In this document: positions 27,991-36,021 of the stretch, one piece after another
Layout: the number at the start of each line of letters is the position of its first letter
Position numbering within the stretch: position 1 is the stretch's first letter
From: Pseudomonas sp. HOU2
Lineage (GTDB): Bacteria; Pseudomonadota; Gammaproteobacteria; Pseudomonadales; Pseudomonadaceae
Length of the DNA: 64,000 nt
Direction of reading: 5' to 3'
NCBI RefSeq assembly: GCF_040729435.1
Contig: NZ_CP160398.1
Span: 4,259,001-4,323,000 of the forward strand
Notes under the pieces: model-generated
The model's database searches: none
Told to the model about the DNA's origin: nothing
What the model saw: only the letters and a program-made list of their open reading frames with translations
Position numbers and translations under genes: made by a program

Positions 27991-29589
27991 TTAATCGATA
28001 CTGACGCCCGAGAACACATTGCGACCGAAGGGGCTGACCTTGAAGCCTTCAACCCGGGCGCTTAACGGCTGGTTGACCGTCGAGTGGGCGACAGGCGTGA
28101 TCGGCACTTGCTGCTTGAGCAACTGCTGCGCCTGTTTGTAGAGCGTGGTGCGCTGGTCGCGGTCGGTGACGACCTTGGCCTCTTTGATCAGCTTGTCGTA
28201 AGCCGGATCGCACCACATGGAATAGTTGTTGCCGCCAATCGCGTCGCAGCTGTACAGGGTGCCCAGCCAGTTGTCCGGGTCACCGTTGTCGCCGGTCCAG
28301 CCGATCAGGCTGATGTCGTGCTCGCCATTCTTGGTGCGCTTGATGTACTCGCCCCATTCGTAGCTGACGATCTTCACTTTCAGACCGATCTTGGCCCAGT
28401 CAGCCTGAAGCATTTCGGCCATCAATTTGGCATTCGGGTTGTATGGACGCTGTACCGGCATCGCCCACAGGGTGATTTCGGTGCCTTCCTTGACGCCGGC
28501 AGCCTTGAGCAGCTCGCGGGCTTTTTCCGGGTTATAGGCGGCGTCCTTGATGCTGTCGTCGTAGGACCACTGGGTCGGTGGCATGGCGTTGACGGCCAGT
28601 TGCCCGGCGCCTTGATAAACGGCGTTGAGAATCCCTTGTTTATTCACCGCCATGTCCAGCGCCTGACGCACTTCGAGCTGATCGAAGGGCTTGTGGCGCA
28701 CGTTGTAGGCGATGTACCCGAGGTTGAAGCCGGGCTTGGAAATCAGCTGCAGTTTCGAGTCGGCTTTCAGCGCTTCGACGTCGGCAGGGCGCGGATGCAG
28801 GGTGATCTGGCATTCGCCGGCCTTGAGCTTCTGCACGCGCACCGAAGCGTCGGTGTTGATCGCGAAGATCAGGTTCTTCAGCTTGACCCGGCTCGGGTCC
28901 CAGTAATGCGGGTTGCCGGTGTAGCGGATGTTCGAGTCTTTCTGATAGCTCTTGAACACGAACGGCCCGGTACCGACCGGCTTCTGGTTGATATCGCTCG
29001 GCTTGCCTTCGGCCAGCAGCTTGTCGGCATATTCGGCGGACAGGATGGCAGCGAAGCTCATGGCGATGTTCTGGATGAACGCGGCGTCGACGCTGTTGAG
29101 CGTGAACTCCACGGTCAGCGGCCCGGTCTTTTCGACCTTGGCGATGTTCTTGTTCAGACTCATCCCGTTGAAATACGGGAATTCGGTCGGATAAGCCTTA
29201 CGGAATGGCTGTTGCGGATCGAGCATGCGGTTAAACGTGAACAGCACGTCGTCGGCGTTGAAATCGCGCGTCGGTTTGAAGTACGGCGTGGTATGAAACT
29301 TCACACCTTCACGCAGGTGAAAGGTGTACTTGAGACCATCCTCGGAAATATCCCACTTGGTTGCCAGTCCGGGTACGACGTTGGTCGCGCCTTTTTCGAA
29401 CTCGACCAGACGGTTGTACAGCGGTTCGGCAGCGTCGTTATCGGTCGCGGTCGTGTACTGCGCGGTATCGAAACCCGCCGGGCTGCCTTCGGAGCAGAAC
29501 ACCAGGCTGTCGCTGGCGGCGTAACTGGCGGACGTGGCGGCCATCAGGCCGGCGCCCAGCAATGCGGAAAAAACCAAGGTATGGCGCAT
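27991..29589 (-). CDS. Peptide-binding periplasmic protein (paralogue 2)
   Basis: A 532-residue DppA-type family 5 binding protein. Signal peptide MRHTLVFSALLGAGLMAATS..., mature SDSLVFCSEGSPAGFDTAQYT. The body carries GLKYTFHLREGVKFHTTPYF and GWTGDNGDPDNWLGTLYSCD. Start 29589 was chosen for its GAGGGAG ribosome-binding site rather than the longer frame to 29619. Closest in the window to paralogue 3 by eye. The leader has ACAACAA close to the start, resembling Hfq/Crc A-rich target sequence. It lies between the porin gene and paralogue 3 on the same strand. Confidence 0.88.
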   Translation of the reverse strand: MRHTLVFSALLGAGLMAATSASYAASDSLVFCSEGSPAGFDTAQYTTATDNDAAEPLYNRLVEFEKGATNVVPGLATKWDISEDGLKYTFHLREGVKFHTTPYFKPTRDFNADDVLFTFNRMLDPQQPFRKAYPTEFPYFNGMSLNKNIAKVEKTGPLTVEFTLNSVDAAFIQNIAMSFAAILSAEYADKLLAEGKPSDINQKPVGTGPFVFKSYQKDSNIRYTGNPHYWDPSRVKLKNLIFAINTDASVRVQKLKAGECQITLHPRPADVEALKADSKLQLISKPGFNLGYIAYNVRHKPFDQLEVRQALDMAVNKQGILNAVYQGAGQLAVNAMPPTQWSYDDSIKDAAYNPEKARELLKAAGVKEGTEITLWAMPVQRPYNPNAKLMAEMLQADWAKIGLKVKIVSYEWGEYIKRTKNGEHDISLIGWTGDNGDPDNWLGTLYSCDAIGGNNYSMWCDPAYDKLIKEAKVVTDRDQRTTLYKQAQQLLKQQVPITPVAHSTVNQPLSARVEGFKVSPFGRNVFSGVSID

Positions 29590-29847
29590 GACGCTCCCTC
29601 TTTTTGTTGTGGTGTTCAATGCATCGCGATCCCGTCCAGGGACGTTGAGGTTGCATTGAGCTCAATCCAGTACGTACAGCAAGCCGATGGCCCACGCAGA
29701 CACTGGTCAGAACCCGACGGTAGGGGCCGTGGGTCTGGCAGTAAATGCGCTGAGTCCTAAAGACTCGTAGGAAAAGGCAACACGTCATGTACCTCCCTGT
29801 TAAAGCAGGGTGGAAATGGCTGTAGGCAAATTCCTGGCTAGTCGGCA

Positions 29848-29886
29848 GAAAAAAACAGCGGCGCCGCCTGAAACGTCGCCGCTGTC
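29848..29886 (-). terminator. Terminator after paralogue 3
   Basis: On the minus strand ACAGCGGCG-ACGTTTCAGGCGG-CGCCGCTGT is followed by TTTTTTT, immediately downstream of the stop. The rest of the ~300-bp gap to paralogue 2 shows no gene; it has a GC-rich hairpin around 29690-29735 (GGCCCACG / CGTGGGTC). Confidence 0.8.
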
Positions 29887-29891
29887 TCTTC

Positions 29892-31517
29892 TTAATTGCT
29901 GACGCTGACGCCGTAGAAGGAGTTCAGGCCGAATGGGCTGATCTTGAAGTCCTGCACGTTGGCGCGCATGGGTTGATACACCGTCGAGTGAGCGATAGGT
30001 GTCATTGGGACTGCATCTTTGAGGACGTGTTGCGCCTGTTTGTACAGTTCGGTGCGCTTGGCCTGGTCGGTAGTGCGCTTGGCTTCTTTAACGAGACCGT
30101 CGAACTTCTTGTCGCACCACTTGGAGAAGTTGTTGCCGCTGAGCGAGTCGCAGCCGAACAGCACGTTCAGCCAGTTGTCCGGGTCACCATTGTCACCGCT
30201 CCAGCCAATGATCATGGCCTGGTTCTCGCCACCTTTGGAACGCTTGATGTACTCGCCCCACTCGTAGCTGGTGATCTTCACGTTCAGGCCGATCTTCTTC
30301 CAGTCGGACTGGAGCATTTCAGCCATCAGCTTGGCGTTCGGGTTGTACGGACGCTGCACCGGCATCGCCCACAGCACGATCTCGGTACCTTCCTTGACGC
30401 CGGCTTCCTTGAGCAGCTGTTTGGCTTTCTCAGGATCGTACTTGGCGTCCTTGATGGTGGTGTCGTAGGACCATTGGGTCGGCGGCATGGCGTTGACGGC
30501 CAGCTGGCCGGCGCCCTGGTAAACCGAATCGATGATCTGCGGCTTGTTCACCGCCATGTCCAGTGCCTGACGCACACGCAGGTCAGCCAGCGGGTTAGCC
30601 TCGTTGCTGCCCTTGACCTTGTCCATCACGTTGTAGGCGATATAGCCGAGGTTGAAACCGGCCTGGTCAGGCATCTTCAGGGTCTTGTCGGCTTTCAGTG
30701 CCGCGAGATCCGCCGGACGCGGGAACAGGGTGACCTGGCACTCGTTCTTCTTCAGCTTCTGGATACGTACCGACGGGTCGGTGGTGATGGCGAAGATCAG
30801 GTTGTCGATCTTCACGTCGTCCGGCTTCCAGTAATCCTTGTTGCCGGTGTAACGGATGTTCGAGTCTTTCTGGTAGCTCTTGAACACGAACGGGCCAGTG
30901 CCGATCGGCTTCTGGTTGATGTCGGCAGCCTTGCCTTCCTTGAGCAACTGGGCAGCGTACTCGGCGGACTGGATCGAGGCGAAGCTCATGGCCATGTTCT
31001 GGATGAACGCGGCGTCGACTTCTTTCAATGTGAACTTGACGGTGTGGTCGTCGACTTTATCGATTTTGGTGATGTTGGTGTCCATCCCCATGTCGGTGAA
31101 GTACGGGAATTCGGTCGGGTACGCCTTACGGAACGGGTCATCCTTGTTAATCATGCGATTGAAGGTGAACAGCACGTCGTCGGCGTTGAACTCACGAGTC
31201 GGCTTGAAATACGGGGTGGTGTGGAACTTGACGCCTTCGCGCAGGTGGAAGGTGTAAGTCAGGCCGTCCGGGGAAATGTCCCAACTGGTGGCCAGGCCCG
31301 GGATAACGGCGGTGCCGCCACGCTCGAACTGGCTCAGGCGGTTGAACATGGTTTCGGCTGAGGCGTCGAAGTCGGTTCCGGTGGTGTACTGGCCTGGATC
31401 AAAACCGGCCGGGCTCCCTTCGGAGCAGAACACCAGGTTAGTCGCAGCGGATGCGAAAGGTGCGGAGGCTAACAAGCCTGCGCCGACTAAAAACGGAATG
31501 ACCGCGTGTTTAAGCAT
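29892..31517 (-). CDS. Peptide-binding periplasmic protein (paralogue 3)
   Basis: A 541-residue DppA-type binding protein. Signal peptide MLKHAVIPFLVGAGLLASAP..., mature TNLVFCSEGSPAGFDPGQYT. It shares the family tail IIGWSGDNGDPDNWLNVLFG. ATG 31517 is preceded by GAGGCC and, upstream, by ACAACAA. It has its own terminator, so it can be expressed apart from paralogue 2. Sequence identity with paralogues 2 and 4 is high over the whole length, implying tandem duplication followed by ligand-range change. Confidence 0.88.
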   Translation of the reverse strand: MLKHAVIPFLVGAGLLASAPFASAATNLVFCSEGSPAGFDPGQYTTGTDFDASAETMFNRLSQFERGGTAVIPGLATSWDISPDGLTYTFHLREGVKFHTTPYFKPTREFNADDVLFTFNRMINKDDPFRKAYPTEFPYFTDMGMDTNITKIDKVDDHTVKFTLKEVDAAFIQNMAMSFASIQSAEYAAQLLKEGKAADINQKPIGTGPFVFKSYQKDSNIRYTGNKDYWKPDDVKIDNLIFAITTDPSVRIQKLKKNECQVTLFPRPADLAALKADKTLKMPDQAGFNLGYIAYNVMDKVKGSNEANPLADLRVRQALDMAVNKPQIIDSVYQGAGQLAVNAMPPTQWSYDTTIKDAKYDPEKAKQLLKEAGVKEGTEIVLWAMPVQRPYNPNAKLMAEMLQSDWKKIGLNVKITSYEWGEYIKRSKGGENQAMIIGWSGDNGDPDNWLNVLFGCDSLSGNNFSKWCDKKFDGLVKEAKRTTDQAKRTELYKQAQHVLKDAVPMTPIAHSTVYQPMRANVQDFKISPFGLNSFYGVSVSN

Positions 31518-31777
31518 GTTGGCCTCATGATTTGTTGTCATTTTTTAATATTGAGGTACGACCTCGTGAGTCGTGCCTGCGGATACTTATGCAGGGGCCA
31601 TACCCAATGCAAGATCCAGAGTGTGAGCGGGCGTTAAACGGTGGCACGAACGTACCTTAATGTCGCATTTGTATAAGAGTTGACGCATTTGACCGTTTGC
31701 GGCCGTTTTTTACGGTGCAAACCAAGCCCCAAAACGGTGCGCTGGTCATGTTGTGCGCGCCGCCTTGGGGCTTGGTG

Positions 31778-33379
31778 TTACTTATTTATACCCACGCCGT
31801 AGAAGGGCGTCAGGCCAAACGGACTGATCTTGAAGTCGGTCACCTCCTTGCGCAGCGGCTGGAACACCGTGGAGTTGGCGATCGGGGTGATCGGCACCTG
31901 CTGTTTAAGGATCAGTTGCGCCTGTTGATACAGTTTTACCCGTTGCGCCTTGTCGGTGGTCACCTTGGCCTGCTGCACCAGTTTGTCGTAGGCCGGGTCG
32001 CACCACTTGGCGTAGTTGCTGCCCTTGACCGCCGCGCAGCTGTAGAGCACGCCGAGCCAGTTGTCCGGGTCACCGTTGTCACCTGTCCAACCATAGATCA
32101 TCGCGTCGTGTTCGCCATTTTTTGCACGCTTGATGTATTCGCCCCACTCGTAGCTGACGATGTTGGCCTTGATCCCGATCTTGTCCCAATCCTGCTGGAT
32201 CATCTGCGCCGACATCCGCGCGTTCGGGTTGGACGCACGCTGCACGGTCATTGCCCACAGATTGATGGTGGTACCCGGTGCCACCCCGGCTTCCTTGAGT
32301 AGCGCCTTGGCTTTCACCGGGTCGTACGGAGCGTCCTTGATGTTCGGGTCATACGACCATTGCGCCGGCGGCAAGGCGTTCTGCGCCAGTTGGCCGGCAC
32401 TCTGGTAGACGGCTTTGATGATCGCCGGTTTGTCGATGGCCATGTCCAGTGCCTGACGGACCTTGAGCTGATCCAGTGGCGGGTGAGTGGTGTTGTAGGC
32501 GAGGAAGCCGAGGTTGAATCCGGCCTGTTTGAGCACGCGCAGGTTCGGGTCTTGTTCCATCACTTCGATGTCGGCCGGGCGCGGGTAGCCGCTGACCTGG
32601 CATTCACCGGCCTTGAGTTTCTGCAGGCGTACGGCGGCGTCCGGGGTAATCGAGAAGATCAGGTTGTCGATCTTCACGTCTTCGGGTTTCCAGTAGGCCG
32701 GGTTGGCGGCGTAGCGTATCTGCGAGTCCTTCTGGTAGCGCTTGAACACGAACGGGCCGGTGCCCACCGGTTTCTGGTTGAGGTCGGCGGCTTTGCCTTC
32801 CTTTAATAGCCGGGCGGCGTATTCGGCCGATTGCACCGAGGCGAAGCTCATGGCGAGGTTTTGCACGAACGCGGCGTCGACGTTGTTGAGGTTGAAGCGC
32901 ACGGTGTTGTCGTCGAGCTTTTCGACCGATTTGATCGTGGTGTTCAGGCCCATGTCGGTGAAGTACGGGGACTCGGCGGGGTAGGCCTTGCGGAAGGCGT
33001 TGTCCGGGTCGAGCAGGCGCTGGAAGGTGAACAGTACGTCGTCGGCGTTGAAGTCGCGGGTTGGGGTGAAGTATTCCGTGGTGTGGAATTTTACCCCTTG
33101 GCGCAGGTGGAAGGTGTATTGGAGGCCGTCGTTGGAGACGTCCCATTTTGTCGCCAGGCCGGGTTCGATGTCGGTGCCGCCGCGCTGGAATTGGGTGAGG
33201 CGGTTGAAGACGGTTTCGGCGGAGGCGTCGAAGTCGGTGCCGCTGGTGTATTGGCTGGGGTCGAAGCCTGCGGGGCTGGCTTCGGAGCAGTAGACCAGGG
33301 TTGTGGCGGCGTTGGCGATCGGGGCTATGGCTGTCAGTGCGAGGGTGATTAGTAGTGGTTTCAGGGTGAATCTTTCCAT
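31778..33379 (-). CDS. Peptide-binding periplasmic protein (paralogue 4)
   Basis: A 533-residue DppA-type binding protein. Signal peptide MERFTLKPLLITLALTAIAP (cleavage near NAATT), mature TTLVYCSEASPAGFDPSQYT, tail MIYGWTGDNGDPDNWLGVLY. The ATG follows CCCGGGGACTCC. It is the outermost gene of the dpp region and follows the second copy of the large dispersed repeat. Its 3' end is followed by a long G/C stem (ACCAAGCCCC...TTGGGGCTTGGT, 31720-31776) without a T-run, a possible weak terminator. Confidence 0.88.
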   Translation of the reverse strand: MERFTLKPLLITLALTAIAPIANAATTLVYCSEASPAGFDPSQYTSGTDFDASAETVFNRLTQFQRGGTDIEPGLATKWDVSNDGLQYTFHLRQGVKFHTTEYFTPTRDFNADDVLFTFQRLLDPDNAFRKAYPAESPYFTDMGLNTTIKSVEKLDDNTVRFNLNNVDAAFVQNLAMSFASVQSAEYAARLLKEGKAADLNQKPVGTGPFVFKRYQKDSQIRYAANPAYWKPEDVKIDNLIFSITPDAAVRLQKLKAGECQVSGYPRPADIEVMEQDPNLRVLKQAGFNLGFLAYNTTHPPLDQLKVRQALDMAIDKPAIIKAVYQSAGQLAQNALPPAQWSYDPNIKDAPYDPVKAKALLKEAGVAPGTTINLWAMTVQRASNPNARMSAQMIQQDWDKIGIKANIVSYEWGEYIKRAKNGEHDAMIYGWTGDNGDPDNWLGVLYSCAAVKGSNYAKWCDPAYDKLVQQAKVTTDKAQRVKLYQQAQLILKQQVPITPIANSTVFQPLRKEVTDFKISPFGLTPFYGVGINK

Positions 33380-33499
33380 GGAGTCCCCGGGATTTTTGAG
33401 GTGGTTGTTTTTTCAGGTTAGCGGGGATTTGGGTGTGTTCGGAAATATCGTTTTTCCTGTTGGGGTGTCTATCTCGGTATATGTGGCGGCTTTTGTCGG

Positions 33500-33842
33500 G
33501 TACATATCCGTTGCTGCGGTAACGGCTGCTTAAGGTTTCGCCCTTACGGCGACTCACTTTTTTTACAAACGCCTAAAAAAAGTAAGCAAAAAAACGCTTG
33601 CTCCTGCGTTCGGCCCGCTCGCTAAAGCTCGGGGTCCCTTCGCTGCGGGATCGATCCGGGGGCAGCGCCTACGGTTTGCTTCGCTGCACCTCCTCTCGCT
33701 GTGTTTGGCTGCGCCAAACGGTCGCTGCGCTCCCACCCCCGGATCAATCCCTCCACTCAGCCTTCCGACGTCGCCCGTAGATCAAGATCAAGAGCTTTCG
33801 GCGAGCTGACACTCGGCCATTTGAGTGGTGAAGAGCACGCGG
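33500..33842. repeat. ~342-bp dispersed intergenic repeat, copy 2
   Basis: It matches 18262-18603 from GTACATATCCGTTGCTGCGG to AGAGCACGCGG, in the same orientation, with scattered point changes. Both copies lie downstream of divergent or isolated genes and adjoin other repeats. Confidence 0.88.
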
Positions 33843-33870
33843 ATTCGGCTTTGGTTTTGTGGTGCTCTTG

Positions 33871-34024
33871 CCCCTCACCCCGGCCCTCTCCCGAGGGAGA
33901 GGGAGAGGGGGCCGATTTTTGGGCTTTTCAAAATTGGAGTTCGACTCGGTATTTCATTTCGGCGTAGCTCCCCCAAACACCTCGGTCAGTCCCCTCTCCC
34001 TCCGGGAGAGGGCTAGGGTGAGGG
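33871..34024. repeat. Single-copy terminal-inverted-repeat element (MITE-like)
   Basis: A 154-bp element with ends CCCCTCACCCCGGCCCTCTC and ...GGGAGAGGGCTAGGGTGAGGG in inverted orientation. The internal GTTCGACTCGGTATTTC segment matches the array at 3476 and the element at 47993. No coding capacity. Confidence 0.85.
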
Positions 34025-34079
34025 TTGGCTTTTGGCTGTTTAAATCTGTGTCAAATAACCAGAACCTTCCCACAAGGTT

Positions 34080-34350
34080 TTCAGGTTGTCCCTCGGACGT
34101 CAGCTCTCTAGCCTTGGGCTGTCGCTGACATCAGCGATCGGGCGTGAGAACCCGGCAGTTCATAGTCATTCAGTGCCCATACCCGCATAATTGCCGCCAG
34201 CCAATACGCTGTATGCAATTACGTTATGGCGGCTCTGTGCGGGCAGACTTTTGTCTGGCCGGGTGCCTATGACCGGTTTCTCACCCCGCACACAGCTGCC
34301 ACCTCTTCGTCGTGTGAGAAACGGCTTGAGGTGGCCTAACGTCATAGGTG
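34080..34350 (+). promoter_or_regulatory. Long structured-looking leader of the DUF6124 gene
   Basis: About 270 bp upstream of the DUF6124 start hold several local palindromes: GGCTGTCGCTGACATCAGCGATC, GGGCAGACTTTTGTCTGGCC and the pair GCCGCCAGCC ... TATGGCGGCTC. It has no ORF with a ribosome-binding site. I recall near-identical leaders before DUF3077/DUF6124-type genes in Pseudomonas, which suggests a cis-acting RNA. The assignment rests on memory plus visible hairpins. Confidence 0.45.
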
Positions 34351-34356
34351 AAATGC

Positions 34357-34719
34357 ATGTCCAAACCTGTCCCAGATCCACCGCTCGAATCCACAACCCC
34401 AATCGCCGAAGCCCTCCACGCCGAAGACCTCGCAAAAAACCGCGAAGCGATCAAACGCGCCCTCGATTTCTACCTCAGTCCCGAAGCCACAAAACCGCGC
34501 CCACCCAGTTCGATGTTCCTCGTCCATCCGGGCATCGACACGGAAAGTCTGCTGGCCCACGCCTGTGAATCCCTGGCGTCGGCCAACACCATGGCCAGCG
34601 ATTTCGCCGATCAGCTCAGTCGTCCGCAGCGCAATACGGCGCTGGCGATTCAGCAGATCATCATGCTCGCTGAGCTGGCGGTGAATCGGGCGCTGGACCG
34701 GGTGGATCCGCAAGCTTGA
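34357..34719 (+). CDS. DUF6124 family protein
   Basis: A 120-residue cytosolic protein with a Pro-rich start (MSKPVPDPPLES), a helical middle and the conserved tail MFLVHPGIDTESLLAHACES ... AIQQIIMLAELAVNRALDRV seen in DUF6124 proteins. Function is unknown. Start 34357 has AGGTG seven bases upstream; a GTG three codons earlier is less likely. It is monocistronic, preceded by the long leader and followed by a REP pair. These genes are multicopy in fluorescent pseudomonads, to my recollection. Confidence 0.8.
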   Translation: MSKPVPDPPLESTTPIAEALHAEDLAKNREAIKRALDFYLSPEATKPRPPSSMFLVHPGIDTESLLAHACESLASANTMASDFADQLSRPQRNTALAIQQIIMLAELAVNRALDRVDPQA

Positions 34720-34734
34720 GACCGCGTTATCGTT

Positions 34735-34802
34735 CATCGCGAGCAGGCTCACTCCTACAGGGGAACGCATTCCAAATTGTAGGAGTGAGCCTGCTCGCGA
34801 TG
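34735..34802. repeat. REP pair, class GCGAGCAGGCTCACTCCTAC
   Basis: Inverted arms CATCGCGAGCAGGCTCACTC... and ...GAGTGAGCCTGCTCGCGATG surround a ~16-bp spacer. It lies between convergent DUF6124 and SIMPL genes. Confidence 0.85.
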
Positions 34803-34833
34803 GCGGCGGAACATTCACCACAAAATCCAGGCA

Positions 34834-34870
34834 CAAAAAAACCGGCGATCACTTACTGATCGCCGGTTTC
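34834..34870. terminator. Terminator after the SIMPL gene
   Basis: AAAAAAACCGGCGATCA-CTTAC-TGATCGCCGGTTTCTC: a 12-bp stem, A-run on the left (T-run for the minus-strand transcript). It is ~20 nt past the SIMPL stop. Confidence 0.85.
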
Positions 34871-34889
34871 TCATTCAGCAAGCATCAAC

Positions 34890-35609
34890 TCACTGCATCA
34901 GCACTTCAATCGAGCCATCGGCGGTGAGGCTGACCTGGCTGGTGCCGGCTTCAACTTCTGGCGTGACCGGTGCCGAATCCGCCATGCCGGCGGCTTTCAT
35001 CATCATCGGGGCGCGCATGTACGGTTGTGGGTAGCCGTTGCTGTTGAGGTTCAGATTGACGATTTTGTAGCCCTTGCCGCCCAGTGCATCAGTGGCCAGT
35101 TGCGCGCGGGCCTTGAAGGCGCTGACGGCTTCTTTCAACAGTTTGTCTTCGCTGGCCTTGCGGGTCGGCTCGGCGATGGCGAAGTCCATGCCGCCCATTT
35201 TCAGGTCGGTCAGCAGTTCGCCGGTGAGTTTGGACAGGGCGGCGAAGTCGGCGCTTTCCAGGCGCAGTTCGGCGCGTTCACGCCAGCCGGTGATTTTCTG
35301 GCCCTTGGTGTCGTAGATCGGGTAGCTGTTGCGGCTGCCCTGGCGCAGGGTGATGTCCTTGACTTGCTTGGCCTGGGCCAGTGCCTTGTTCATGGTGGTG
35401 CTGACGTCGGCGGCGAGTTTGGCCGGGTCGGTGTTTTGCGCTTCGGTGTAGAGCGTCACGATCATCAGGTCGCGGGCCACTTCCTGGCTGACTTCGGCGC
35501 GCAGGGAAATCTGGTTGTAGTGCAGCTCATCGGCGGCCAGCGCCGGAAGGCTGGCGATGCTGCCGACGGTCAGGGCGAGAAGGGCGGCGCTGCGGCGAAA
35601 GGTGTGCAT
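34890..35609 (-). CDS. SIMPL (DUF541) periplasmic protein
   Basis: A 239-residue protein with a Sec signal peptide (RRSAALLALTVGSIASLPALA) and a SIMPL domain: ISLRAEVSQEVARDLMIVTL, then YPIYDTKGQKITGWRERAEL, and GKGYKIVNLNLNSNGYPQPY. Family members (E. coli YggE) oligomerise in the periplasm and are linked to oxidative-stress tolerance. The ATG follows AAGGAGCC. It lies divergently from roxSR; a comparable gene next to roxSR and dpp is recalled in P. aeruginosa (PA4495). Function here is not proven. Confidence 0.85.
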   Translation of the reverse strand: MHTFRRSAALLALTVGSIASLPALAADELHYNQISLRAEVSQEVARDLMIVTLYTEAQNTDPAKLAADVSTTMNKALAQAKQVKDITLRQGSRNSYPIYDTKGQKITGWRERAELRLESADFAALSKLTGELLTDLKMGGMDFAIAEPTRKASEDKLLKEAVSAFKARAQLATDALGGKGYKIVNLNLNSNGYPQPYMRAPMMMKAAGMADSAPVTPEVEAGTSQVSLTADGSIEVLMQ

Positions 35610-35751
35610 GAAGGCTCCTTGAATAATGCGCAGGTGTTTGTTCGTCCCTGCGTGAAACCATCAGACTCTAGCTTCTGCGATCCGGTTCGCCCAGTTACAA
35701 CTTCTATACAGATGGCCCGGCTCACCGCCGATCCTGAGTCGAGTGCGCTCT

Positions 35752-35884
35752 TGTGGCGAGGGAGCTTGCTCCCGCTGGACTGCGAAGCAGTCCCAAACCC
35801 GGCAACCGTGATCTGCCAGGAATACCGGAGATACCGGATTTACGACTGCTTCGCAGCCGAGCGGGAGCAAGCTCCCTCGCCACA
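35752..35884. repeat. REP pair, class GTGGCGAGGGAGCTTGCTCCCGC
   Basis: Inverted arms TGTGGCGAGGGAGCTTGCTC and GAGCAAGCTCCCTCGCCACA are separated by ~85 bp with a secondary inverted pair (GACTGCGAAGCAGTC / GACTGCTTCGCAG). It occupies part of the 412-bp divergent spacer of SIMPL and roxS. A TATACT at 35979-35984 might be the roxS -10, without a clear -35. Confidence 0.82.
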
Positions 35885-36021
35885 GTTGATCTGTGGCAGC
35901 CGTGCGGGGTAGACCAATTTTCCGGCAACGCCATGTGGTCATTTGCCGCACTTTCGCCTCTCAAAGGCGCGGCTTGGTTATACTCCGTGCGATCCGCCTG
36001 GAGCGCTCATCAGGAGAGCTC

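Noticed and set aside
28084..29760. Long plus-strand open frames opposite the peptide-binding genes (also 29973-31361 and 24778-26310)
   Set aside because: They mirror paralogous genes on the other strand. Their similarity to each other comes from the paralogy, not from coding.
31720..31776. Terminator of binding-protein paralogue 4
   Set aside because: The stem ACCAAGCCCC/GGGGCTTGGT is strong but lacks a T-run, so it is mentioned only with the gene.
35893..36021. N-terminal extension of RoxS
   Set aside because: It runs back toward the REP pair; ATG 36022 has AGGAG and matches the family start.
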